DNA from: Aliirhizobium smilacinae
GTDB taxonomy: Bacteria; Pseudomonadota; Alphaproteobacteria; Rhizobiales; Rhizobiaceae
Length of the DNA: 64,000 nt
Direction: 5' to 3'
NCBI RefSeq assembly: GCF_006335145.1
Contig: NZ_VDMN01000001.1
Span: 1,178,001 to 1,242,000, forward strand
In this document: piece after piece, positions 33,100-40,296 of the stretch
Numbering within the stretch: position 1 is the first letter of the stretch
How the letters are laid out: every line of letters starts with the position of its first letter
The notes under the pieces: generated by a model
Database searches by the model: none
What the model was told of the DNA's origin: nothing
What the model saw: only the letters and a program-made list of their open reading frames with translations
Program-made: the position numbers and the translations under genes

Positions 33100-34107
33100 T
33101 CAGGCGAACATGGCGTCGGTGACCCGGACATCGCCCACATGGACCCCATTCCAGTTTTTCATCTGGCGGTTAGCCATGGCCAACAGCTTGGTCTCGATCT
33201 CGCCGCCCTTTTCGAAATAGCGGGCGATCAGCGCGAAGATCATCGCTTCGGCGGCACGCGTCGTGCCGTCTTCGCATTTGACCGCCATGGCGAGGCCCTG
33301 CTCGGGGAGCGCTGCAACGAAGACACCTTCGGCGCCGGTCTTAGCAAAAATCTTGCCGGGGGCCAGCTCCATAAGTTTCGTGCAGGCGCGGCCGGTGCCG
33401 GCGACATAAAAGGGTTCGGCCATGCAGGCGTCGATCAAACGACGGGATGCTTTTGCGCGCGATGCCGACAGTCCTTCACCGGTCAGCATTTTTGCAAAAC
33501 CATGCGCCAGTCCCTTGAGCGGCACGGCGTAGGTCGGGATCGAGCAGCCGTCGGTGCCGCAATTGTCGGCACTAAGGACCGCGCCCGTCAAGCTCTGCAT
33601 GACATCGCGAATTTCCCGCTGCAGCGGATGATCGTAACCGACATACCCTTCGACCGGCGTGCCGGAATGAACGCAAGCGCAGACGAAGCCGGAATGTTTT
33701 CCCGAGCAGTTGTTGTGCAGCGCGTTCGGCTGGTCGATGGTGCGTGCCTGATGGATGAGCGCTGCCTGATCGGACGACCAGTGCGAGCCGCATTCGAGCG
33801 CCGACATGTCGCGGCCCGCCTTTGCCAGCATGGACGCAGCCATTTCGACATGGCGGTCCTCGCCGGAATGCGAGGCGCAGGAGAAGGCAAGTTCGGCGTT
33901 ACCGAAACCATAGGAATCCGCCGCACCGCTTTCGATCAGCGGCAGCGCCTGCATGGCCTTGCAGGAGGAGCGCGGAAAGATGCCGGCTTCCGCATCACCG
34001 AAGGAAAACACGGTCCTGCCGGCTCCATCGACGACCACACCCAATCCCCTGTGCCGGCTCTCGACAAGTTTGCCGCGGGTCACTTCGACGGTAACGGGAT
34101 TTTGCAT
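33100..34107 (-). CDS. ansA: asparaginase of the R. etli (class 3) type
   Basis: A 335-aa L-asparaginase hydrolysing asparagine to aspartate and ammonia. It belongs to the Rhizobium etli ReAV family, not to the E. coli types. Catalytic features expected of that family are visible with a one-residue offset: SSCK around Ser47/Lys50, NNCSGK with Cys134 and Lys137, and NCGTDGC with Cys188. The Cys-Lys-Cys set is the zinc site in ReAV. No signal peptide is seen, so it is cytoplasmic. It is a single gene; ansP or ansB do not flank it. Confidence 0.93.
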   Translation of the reverse strand: MQNPVTVEVTRGKLVESRHRGLGVVVDGAGRTVFSFGDAEAGIFPRSSCKAMQALPLIESGAADSYGFGNAELAFSCASHSGEDRHVEMAASMLAKAGRDMSALECGSHWSSDQAALIHQARTIDQPNALHNNCSGKHSGFVCACVHSGTPVEGYVGYDHPLQREIRDVMQSLTGAVLSADNCGTDGCSIPTYAVPLKGLAHGFAKMLTGEGLSASRAKASRRLIDACMAEPFYVAGTGRACTKLMELAPGKIFAKTGAEGVFVAALPEQGLAMAVKCEDGTTRAAEAMIFALIARYFEKGGEIETKLLAMANRQMKNWNGVHVGDVRVTDAMFA

Positions 34108-34198
34108 GGTCTGTCCTGATTTTGCTGGCTTCTATGGCAACAAGAGATGAGTGGCAGGCTCTTAGCCTGTTCGCGGAATTCTTGCACGGGAAATGCTT

Positions 34199-34936
34199 AT
34201 GAAATCGGTAAAACGTCTGCTGATCGTGATCTTCGTCATCTATCTTCTGCCGACCTTTGCCTCGGCCGGTTTCTGGGCGATGCAGGACCACCCAACCGGG
34301 TGGAGTGCTGCGCGCTGGACCTCGGCCGGAATTCTGCCGAAGCCGGAAGAGAGCAATGATGCGGCGATCTACATTTTTTCCGCCATGACCGGAGGCCTGA
34401 AAGGCGCCGTTGCCAGCCACGCCTGGATCGTCACCAAGGAAAAGGGTGCATCGGCCTATACCCGCTACGACAAGGTGGGCTGGGGCGCGCCGATCCGGCG
34501 CAATCACCGCGCGGCGGACGCCTATTGGTATTCCAACATGCCGCAGTTGGTGGCGTCGGTCACAGGCTCCAAAGCCGAGCTGCTGATCCCGAAGATCGAG
34601 GGCGCGATCGCCGCTTACCCTTACGCCGAACCCGGCGGTTATACGATCTGGCCGGGTCCGAATTCCAATACATTCGTTGCCTATGTGTTGAGAACCCTGC
34701 CGGAACTGGGGGCCGTGCTGCCGCCGCATGCGGTCGGTCGCGACTACCTGCCGGATGGTGAATTCGTTCATCTGGACGAGGATTGGCGTGACCTGCATGT
34801 GACGATCCGCGGGCTTGCCGGTTTCTCGATCGGTGAGCGCAGCGGCGTCGAGATCCATTTCCTCGGACTGGTGGCCGGCCTCGATATCGCACGACCCGGG
34901 ATCAAGATACCGGCGGTGGGCCGCATCGGCATCTGA
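34199..34936 (+). CDS. DUF3750 protein
   Basis: A 245-aa DUF3750 protein. A hydrophobic N-terminal segment (KRLLIVIFVIYLLPTFASA) acts as signal or anchor. The body contains SHAWIVTKEKGASAYTRYD and PYAEPGGYTIWPGPNSNTFVAYVLR, the family pattern with conserved His and a Cys-free core. Function unknown. The start at 34199 or the in-frame ATG 34193 is possible. A clear terminator follows. Confidence 0.85.
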   Translation: MKSVKRLLIVIFVIYLLPTFASAGFWAMQDHPTGWSAARWTSAGILPKPEESNDAAIYIFSAMTGGLKGAVASHAWIVTKEKGASAYTRYDKVGWGAPIRRNHRAADAYWYSNMPQLVASVTGSKAELLIPKIEGAIAAYPYAEPGGYTIWPGPNSNTFVAYVLRTLPELGAVLPPHAVGRDYLPDGEFVHLDEDWRDLHVTIRGLAGFSIGERSGVEIHFLGLVAGLDIARPGIKIPAVGRIGI

Positions 34937-34961
34937 TCACGCAAGGCAATCACGCAACAGC

Positions 34962-34989
34962 AAAACGCCCGCGTCGTGGCGGGCGTTTT
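34962..34989. terminator. bidirectional terminator
   Basis: AAAACGCCCGC and GCGGGCGTTTT pair around GTCGTG, separating the DUF3750 gene from the convergent DUF1127 gene. Confidence 0.75.
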
Positions 34990-35015
34990 CATCAGAGACT
35001 ATGCCTATTTTTCGA

Positions 35016-35162
35016 TCATAAACCGTGAGCGGCTCGAGCGAAGCTGTGGATCTCAAACGGGCTGATCCCGAGATCCTGCAATTCGCGCTTCGTCATCCGC
35101 TCCAGTTCGGTAACCGTCCGACGATATTCGCGCCAGTTCTTGAGAGTGCGTGCAACGTTCAT
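35016..35162 (-). CDS. DUF1127 small protein
   Basis: A 48-aa protein, MNVARTLKNWREYRRTVTEL and then ERMTKRELQDLGISPFEIHS. This is the DUF1127 pattern (RELxDLGI after a Trp/Arg-rich start). AAAGGGGGA lies before ATG 35162. DUF1127 proteins are abundant in rhizobia and some affect phosphate and carbon metabolism in Agrobacterium. An FNR-like box lies about 150 bp upstream. Confidence 0.85.
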   Translation of the reverse strand: MNVARTLKNWREYRRTVTELERMTKRELQDLGISPFEIHSFARAAHGL

Positions 35163-35305
35163 GATGGTCCCCCTTTCTTGGGCTTTCGAAGCGGCTGCCA
35201 GTTTCTGGCGCCCTCTTGCTTCGATGTGCCCGTTATACTCGGGGAGACCCGCTTATAGTAGCATTCGATCGGCAGTACACCCTTGCGGAATGAGCAGGGA
35301 TTTTT

Positions 35306-35319
35306 CTGATCTCGATCAA
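35306..35319 (-). promoter_or_regulatory. FNR/FixK-like box
   Basis: CTGAT-CTCG-ATCAA matches the TTGAT-N4-ATCAA anaerobox at nine of ten positions. It lies upstream of the DUF1127 gene; a TATAAG-like -10 is at 35252-35257. The spacing is longer than the usual -41.5, so this is tentative. Confidence 0.3.
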
Positions 35320-35433
35320 AGCAGCAGCGCTAAAAATAGGCATTCTTAAAAGAATTACGCCGAAAAAACATGCAGGATTGTGGCCGAGCATTACGCCCGG
35401 CGTATTGGCATTTCCGGCTTGCTGCAGAAAAAG

Positions 35434-35458
35434 GAAAAGGGCCGCCGAGGCGACCCTT
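35434..35458 (-). terminator. terminator of a short reverse-strand transcript
   Basis: AAGGGTCGCC pairs with GGCGGCCCTT on the reverse strand (one G-T pair) and runs into a T-rich tail. No long gene precedes it; it ends the small unit described at 35524. Confidence 0.75.
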
Positions 35459-35523
35459 CCATGAAATCTGGTCCGGTTGAACGAACCCGGCCCGTCTCAC
35501 GACGGTCCGAAGGAAGATGTGAG

Positions 35524-35598
35524 TCAGGTCGAGGGCTGCCCCGTCAAAACCGCCACCTTTCCATTGCCCGTTACGCAGACCGAAATCTCATTAGACAT
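35524..35598 (-). CDS. putative 24-aa peptide in a short transcription unit
   Basis: Reading MSNEISVCVTGNGKVAVLTG and four more residues, with GAAAGGAAGGTG before the ATG. It is the only reading frame with a strong ribosome site between a 14-bp palindrome (35655-35668) and a terminator (35434-35458). It may be a real small protein or the visible part of a regulatory RNA. No homolog is known to me. The rest of the 35163-35776 gap shows no other gene. Confidence 0.4.
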   Translation of the reverse strand: MSNEISVCVTGNGKVAVLTGQPST

Positions 35599-35654
35599 TG
35601 GATCACCTTCCTTTCACTACGTTGACGATGACTAGAAGGTAGGTGCCAAGCGCA

Positions 35655-35668
35655 TGCCTTGCAAGGCA
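35655..35668. promoter_or_regulatory. 14-bp perfect palindrome
   Basis: TGCCTTGCAAGGCA is a perfect palindrome, 57 bp upstream of the 24-aa frame. It could be an operator for the short transcription unit. Confidence 0.35.
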
Positions 35669-35776
35669 AGTTATGTAACGCTGCGCGAATATATGTGCTT
35701 TGCAAAATCACCGATCTGGGCTTAGCATTCGCCAGCCTGAACCGGATTTGTGATTCCGCAAGGCACTCCTCCCTAG

Positions 35777-35813
35777 CCGATCTTCAGCACGATCTTGCCG
35801 ATATGGCTGCTGG
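35777..35813. repeat. 37-bp direct repeat, distal copy (old qor 3' end?)
   Basis: Identical over 37 bp to 36461-36497, the last codons of the quinone oxidoreductase gene. On the reverse strand it reads [12 protein letters not shown] and then a TAG stop. It starts 2 bp after the antitoxin stop codon. It looks like the displaced original 3' end of the oxidoreductase gene. Confidence 0.9.
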
Positions 35814-35814
35814 C

Positions 35815-36111
35815 TCAGGCAGCTTCCGCAATCTCCAGACGGACAGAAAGTCCGGCTTCGGCTGCAAGAGCGATGAGGGCATCAAGGCTGAAGTTTCCAA
35901 CACGGCCGCGCAAAAGATCGTTCAAACGCGGCTGCGAGATCTTGAGCCGGCGTGCGGCTTCCGACTGGGTCACTTTCCAGCTTTTGACCTTCTGCTCGAT
36001 GGCGATGAGAAGCGACGCCCGCATAGACATGTTGGCAGCTTCCGCGGGGCTATCCTCCAGCGCCTGCCAGACATTCTCGAAAGTCTGTTTCTCCATCTTC
36101 TTCTCCGTCAT
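35815..36111 (-). CDS. higA: HigA/XRE-type antitoxin
   Basis: A 98-aa antitoxin. The helix-turn-helix is WKVTQSEAARRLKISQPRLNDLLRGRVGNFSLDALIALA, of the HigA/XRE type (DUF1870-like length). It overlaps the toxin gene by 4 bp, toxin first. It should neutralise the toxin and repress the promoter at 36427. Its stop codon lies next to the distal 37-bp repeat. Confidence 0.88.
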   Translation of the reverse strand: MTEKKMEKQTFENVWQALEDSPAEAANMSMRASLLIAIEQKVKSWKVTQSEAARRLKISQPRLNDLLRGRVGNFSLDALIALAAEAGLSVRLEIAEAA

Positions 36112-36419
36112 ATCTGTCTCAAACGAGCGGTGGCGAGATCCAGGTCGCGTTTCGCCGTCTGCTGAGACTTTTTCTGGAATGCGTGAAGGACGTAGACCGC
36201 ATCCTCGATCCTGGTGATGTAAATCACTCGGAACGCGCCGCTATCATCCCTGATCCTGATCTCGCGCACACCGGAGCCGATCGTTGTCATCGGCTTCCAG
36301 TCGTGCGGATCGAGGCCCAGTTGAAGCTTGTGCAATTGCACCCCAGCCTCCTTCCGAACGGATTCGGGAAAGGCCCGCAATTGCTCCAAGGCATCACCTA
36401 GAAAAACCAACGGCTTCAT
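36108..36419 (-). CDS. higB: HigB/Gp49-type toxin, leaderless
   Basis: A 103-aa toxin of the phage-derived Gp49/HigB (RelE-like) group: KPLVFLGDALEQLRAFPESVRKEAG, then SGVREIRIRDDSGAFRVIYI and VYVLHAFQKKSQQT. Such toxins usually cut mRNA on the ribosome. The gene is first in the module, as in higBA. The -10 TATAAT ends 7 bp before the ATG, so transcription should begin at or next to the start codon and give a leaderless message. No ribosome site is present. Confidence 0.88.
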   Translation of the reverse strand: MKPLVFLGDALEQLRAFPESVRKEAGVQLHKLQLGLDPHDWKPMTTIGSGVREIRIRDDSGAFRVIYITRIEDAVYVLHAFQKKSQQTAKRDLDLATARLRQI

Positions 36420-36426
36420 TCACACG

Positions 36427-36454
36427 ATTATATCAAAACTGATATAAATGACAA
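36427..36454 (-). promoter_or_regulatory. higBA promoter and operator
   Basis: Reverse strand: TTGTCA (36449-36454), 16-bp spacer, TATAAT (36427-36432). The dyad TTATATC-AAAACT-GATATAA (36428-36447) covers the spacer and -10 and is the likely HigA site. Confidence 0.75.
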
Positions 36455-36456
36455 CA

Positions 36457-37458
36457 TCAACCGATCTTCAGCACGATCTTGCCGATATGGCTGCTGGTTT
36501 CCATCAGTCGGTGGGCGTCCGCGACATGCTCGACATCCAGCACGGAGTGGATCACCGGTGCGATCTCGCCCTGTTCCAGAAGCGGCCAGACCTCGGTGAC
36601 GAGATCGTCGCGGATGGCGCGCTTCTCGTCGGCGGTGCGCGGCCGCATGGTCGAGCCTGTCACCGTCAGGCGCTTGACCATGATCGGTCTCAGATCGACG
36701 GCATCGGCCTTTGCACCGCCCAGGAATGCGATGATCGACAGGCAGCCATCCTTGGCCAGTACCGACAGATTTTTCTCGAAATAGGCGGCGCCGATCATGT
36801 CGAGCACGACATCGACGCCCTGCCCGTTCGTCTCGGCCTTGATGACCTCGGCAAAGTCCTCGGTCTTGTAGTCTATCGCTCTGACGGCGCCGAGCTTTTC
36901 GCAGGCGTCGCATTTCTCCTTCGATCCGGCCGTCGCATAGACCGTGGCGCCAAACGCCTTGGCCAGCTGGATCGCCGTCGTGCCGATACCGCTTGAGCCG
37001 CCATGGATCAGCACGCTCTCGCCCTCGGTCAGACCCGCCATCTGGAAGAGGTTCGCCCAGACGGTAAAGAAGGTTTCCGGCACGGCCGCCGCCTTCACCG
37101 CGTCGTAACCTCTTGGCCAGGGAAGCGCCTGACCGGCCGGGACCGCGCAATATTCGGCGTAACCGCCGCCATTGGCCAGCGCGCAGACCTTGTCGCCGAT
37201 CGTGAATTCCGACACGCCTTCGCCGAGTGCCACCACCTCGCCGGCGATTTCCAGGCCGAGGATCGGGCTTGCATCCTTCGGCGCCGGATAGCTGCCCTGG
37301 CGCTGCGCCACATCCGGGCGGTTGACGCCTGATGCTTCGACCTTGACGAGGATTTCGCCGGGACGAACATTTGGCAGCGGCCCGCGGGCAATCACCATCA
37401 CCTCGGGTGCGCCGAAGGATGGCAGGTCGATGAAACGCATCTCATTTGGAAGCGGCAT
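36457..37458 (-). CDS. NAD(P)H-quinone oxidoreductase, zinc-independent MDR family
   Basis: A 333-aa quinone oxidoreductase of the medium-chain dehydrogenase family (QOR type). Features are [31 protein letters not shown], the Rossmann site [20 protein letters not shown] and DMIGAAYFE. It should reduce quinones with NADPH. GGAG lies before ATG 37458. Its last 12 codons (36461-36497) are repeated at 35777-35813, and the higBA module lies between the two copies. The present stop is TGA; the displaced copy has TAG. Confidence 0.92.
   Translation of the reverse strand: MPLPNEMRFIDLPSFGAPEVMVIARGPLPNVRPGEILVKVEASGVNRPDVAQRQGSYPAPKDASPILGLEIAGEVVALGEGVSEFTIGDKVCALANGGGYAEYCAVPAGQALPWPRGYDAVKAAAVPETFFTVWANLFQMAGLTEGESVLIHGGSSGIGTTAIQLAKAFGATVYATAGSKEKCDACEKLGAVRAIDYKTEDFAEVIKAETNGQGVDVVLDMIGAAYFEKNLSVLAKDGCLSIIAFLGGAKADAVDLRPIMVKRLTVTGSTMRPRTADEKRAIRDDLVTEVWPLLEQGEIAPVIHSVLDVEHVADAHRLMETSSHIGKIVLKIG
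36461..36497. repeat. 37-bp direct repeat, proximal copy (qor 3' end)
   Basis: Second copy of the 35777-35813 repeat. It encodes the C-terminus of the oxidoreductase, ending IGKIVLKIG with TGA. The distance between copies is 684 bp. Confidence 0.9.
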
Positions 37459-37536
37459 GGGGAACTCCTGTCAGCATGAGAGCACTGACTTAGGACACGA
37501 CCTCCACCTTAGAAAGGGACCGGTGGATGTAGCCGG

Positions 37537-39342
37537 TCACTTTGTCTCACCGAAGAAGGAGAAGACGAGCCCGTCTTCGCTCTCCTTGGCGGTTGCCTTG
37601 ACCGATGCAATCTCGACGCTGATGCGGCCGATATCATCGAGCAGGAGACTTTTCGGCAATTCCACAACGCCGATGGAGCAGCGCAGCAGCGGGAAATCCC
37701 GTTCGCGGCCGGAGCGATCATGGCCGCGGATCTTGCCGGATGCCCGTTCCTCTTCGGAATAAAGTTCGATGACATCGCCATGGAAATCGGACAGCAGGCG
37801 TTCGAGGATTTCGTTCAGTTCCTCGCGGGTCCAGTCGCGGACGCCGATGAAGAAATCGTCGCCGCCGATGTGACCAAGGAAATCGTCCTCCGAGAAGAAG
37901 TAGCGTTTCATCAATGCGGCAAACAGCGAAATCGCATGATCGCCCTTCTGGAAGCCGTAGTGGTCGTTGAACGGCTTGAAGTTATCGAAGTCGCAGTAAC
38001 AGAAGAAGCGGCTTTCCTCGTCGTCGCGGCCGGCTTCCTGCATGAAATCGCGGACCGCGCGGTTGCCCGGCAGGCTGGTCAGCGGGTTCTGGTCCTGGGC
38101 GATCTTCAGCTGCTTCTCGTTGACCACCTTGATGAGGGCTGCGGCCGAAACGACACCGGCATAACGCATGTTCTCTGTGAGAATGACGCAGGCGCTGTTT
38201 TCCATATTGGCGAACAGGCTCATCAGTTCCTCCGCCTCGGCATCCAGCCCGATGATCGGCGCTGGCTCGACGAAATGAGCTATCGAACGTTCATAGAGCT
38301 TGTTCTTCAACAGATCGCGGCCGAAAGGCTGATAGATGAATTCCTTCAGGTGATATTCGCTGATGACGCCGCGCGGCTCTCCATTGGCGTTCAAAACCGG
38401 AAAGAAGGCCTGGCGCGGATTGCGACGAAAGAGTTCGAACACGCTATCGATCGCATCGTTTTCAAAAACTGTCGGCAGTTTTTCGATCTGCTTGCGGATG
38501 AGGATTTCATCGAGCGACTGGCTTGAGCGGCGTGTCCGACCGATATCGGCAAGATGCGGAAAGGCAGGTTTCAGTTCAGTCAGGAAGGTCGTCGGCTTGG
38601 CGATGAAATAACCCTGAACGAGATCGACCCCGTATTCGCGGCAGGCGAGGAACTCGGTCTCCGTCTCTATGCCCTCGGCAATGACCCGGATACCCAGCGT
38701 GTGGGCAATGTTGACGATGTTCTTGACCAGATGGCGCTTGCGCGGGTTCTTGTCGATCTCGCAGATGAAATGCCGATCGATCTTCAGATAATCGACCGGG
38801 AAATCGCAGAGCAACTTCATTTCCCCGTGGCCGACGCCGAAATCATCGATGGCGAGCTTGAAACCCGCCTTGCGCATATCGGCGACCAGATCGGCAAATT
38901 CCGGCACGCTGGTATTGTCGAAACGCTCGGAGAACTCGAAACAGACAGACGACGGTGCGATGCCCGCGGCGCGAAGATGATGCAGCACTTTTTCGAGGAA
39001 TTCGTGGCCCTGGCGGATCAGGCGCACATCGAGGTTCAGGAAAAGCGTTGTCGACGAATATTCGGGAAGCGTTGCGAACTTGGCGAGCGCCCGGGCGGAC
39101 ATCATCTGTTCGAGCGCCAGAAGCTGGCCTGTCTGATGGGCCTCGTCGAGCAATTCCGGCGGAGAGGAAAACCCGATCCGTTCATGACCGCGCAGAAGCG
39201 ACTCGTAACCGAAGACTGATCCGGTCGCGACCTCGACAATCGGCTGGAAAGCGTTCTCCAGCACCAGCTTTCCAAGCGTCACGAGCTGATCGCCTGCATA
39301 TCGCCGGATCACACCCGGTTCGAGAACAGCCGCAGACGACAT
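37537..39342 (-). CDS. EAL-CBS-GGDEF cyclic-di-GMP protein
   Basis: A 601-aa cytoplasmic protein with the order EAL (20-260), two CBS motifs (about 285-410) and GGDEF (415-560). The EAL catalytic positions look kept: Glu47 (ESL), Asn103, Glu136, Asp166-Asp167, Lys187, Glu223 and Gln243. The GGDEF motif is GGDDF (493-497), a conservative change, so it may still be active or may only bind GTP. CBS pairs bind adenine nucleotides, which suggests energy-state control. ATG 39342 has GGAG 8 bp upstream. Confidence 0.9.
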   Translation of the reverse strand: MSSAAVLEPGVIRRYAGDQLVTLGKLVLENAFQPIVEVATGSVFGYESLLRGHERIGFSSPPELLDEAHQTGQLLALEQMMSARALAKFATLPEYSSTTLFLNLDVRLIRQGHEFLEKVLHHLRAAGIAPSSVCFEFSERFDNTSVPEFADLVADMRKAGFKLAIDDFGVGHGEMKLLCDFPVDYLKIDRHFICEIDKNPRKRHLVKNIVNIAHTLGIRVIAEGIETETEFLACREYGVDLVQGYFIAKPTTFLTELKPAFPHLADIGRTRRSSQSLDEILIRKQIEKLPTVFENDAIDSVFELFRRNPRQAFFPVLNANGEPRGVISEYHLKEFIYQPFGRDLLKNKLYERSIAHFVEPAPIIGLDAEAEELMSLFANMENSACVILTENMRYAGVVSAAALIKVVNEKQLKIAQDQNPLTSLPGNRAVRDFMQEAGRDDEESRFFCYCDFDNFKPFNDHYGFQKGDHAISLFAALMKRYFFSEDDFLGHIGGDDFFIGVRDWTREELNEILERLLSDFHGDVIELYSEEERASGKIRGHDRSGRERDFPLLRCSIGVVELPKSLLLDDIGRISVEIASVKATAKESEDGLVFSFFGETK

Positions 39343-39525
39343 ACGCAATACTCCATTGCACGAGCTCTTTTCGAAAGGCTCGAATAAGGCCTAAAATGAT
39401 GTGGCGCAGGTTGCCGTGCGACCCGTCAACAATCCGTTGCCCGTCTATGAAAATCGCATGAAAGTTTTGTGACAGCCGTCCGGTATTTGCTTAAAATTCA
39501 ATGAATTACGGCGACAACATGAGAC

Positions 39526-40161
39526 TCAGACAGATCGTGCGGCAAGCGCCAGGGCAACGATCGCCCATCCCTGGATCATCAGGTCCAGGCTGAGGAAAAT
39601 ACCAAGCACAAGCAAGCTGTTAACCGGCCAGCCTAAAGCGATGACGAGACCGGCCAGCGCCGTGATGACGCCCGCGGCGATGATCCAGCCCGCACCGCGC
39701 ACCGGGCGAAGCTTGAAACCGACCCATATGCGGAAAATGCCTGCGACCATTAGTGCCACCGCCATCAGCAGTGTGAGCACGACGGCCGTGAGCGCCGGGT
39801 TCCAGAAAGCGAGCAGGCCGGCGATTGTATAGAGCGCGCCGCTCAGACCCCAGAAGAGGCCGTGTTCCCAGCCCTTCACCTGAAAGGCATGGATGAGATA
39901 GCCGATACCGCCGATCAACATCAGCATGCCGATGTAGAAGACGGAGGCGATGGTGGCGGCAAAAAGATTGGCAAAGGCGATAAAGCCGAAAACGATCAGC
40001 AGAATACCGAGAGCGAAGAACCAGCCCCATCTTTCACGCAGTTTCGAGACCGACGGTGTATCCAGACCAAGACCATGACCAACTCCTTTGATTTCGCTTG
40101 AGGCCAAACCTTGGGCGATGAAAGCTCCCGCGGCTTGGATGTTTTTACGACGATCAATCAC
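39526..40161 (-). CDS. HdeD/DUF308 membrane protein
   Basis: A 211-aa protein with six hydrophobic segments of the HdeD/DUF308 family, a group linked to acid resistance in enterics. Segments include FFALGILLIVFGFIAFANLF, GMLMLIGGIGYLIHAFQV and ALMVAGIFRIWVGFKL. The start is uncertain. I use GTG 40161, but it lacks a ribosome site. The strongest site (AAAGGAG near 40085) leads to an ATG at 40076 in a different frame. A TTG at 40107 is another option. It is divergent from betC. Confidence 0.75.
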   Translation of the reverse strand: MIDRRKNIQAAGAFIAQGLASSEIKGVGHGLGLDTPSVSKLRERWGWFFALGILLIVFGFIAFANLFAATIASVFYIGMLMLIGGIGYLIHAFQVKGWEHGLFWGLSGALYTIAGLLAFWNPALTAVVLTLLMAVALMVAGIFRIWVGFKLRPVRGAGWIIAAGVITALAGLVIALGWPVNSLLVLGIFLSLDLMIQGWAIVALALAARSV

Positions 40162-40296
40162 ATTTGGCGCGGTGACCGATGGCGTCAATGGCGCGCTTTT
40201 GGGATAGCCCGGTTCGCAATCGACGCTTGATCGGAGGCGCGATCGAAAATAACTCCTTATGTTGCCCTTCCTGCACCCACGAGGCCTGCCGCGATC

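Noticed and set aside
36420..36460. Possible second gene between qor and higB
   Set aside because: The gap is 37 bp and is fully used by the promoter and operator.
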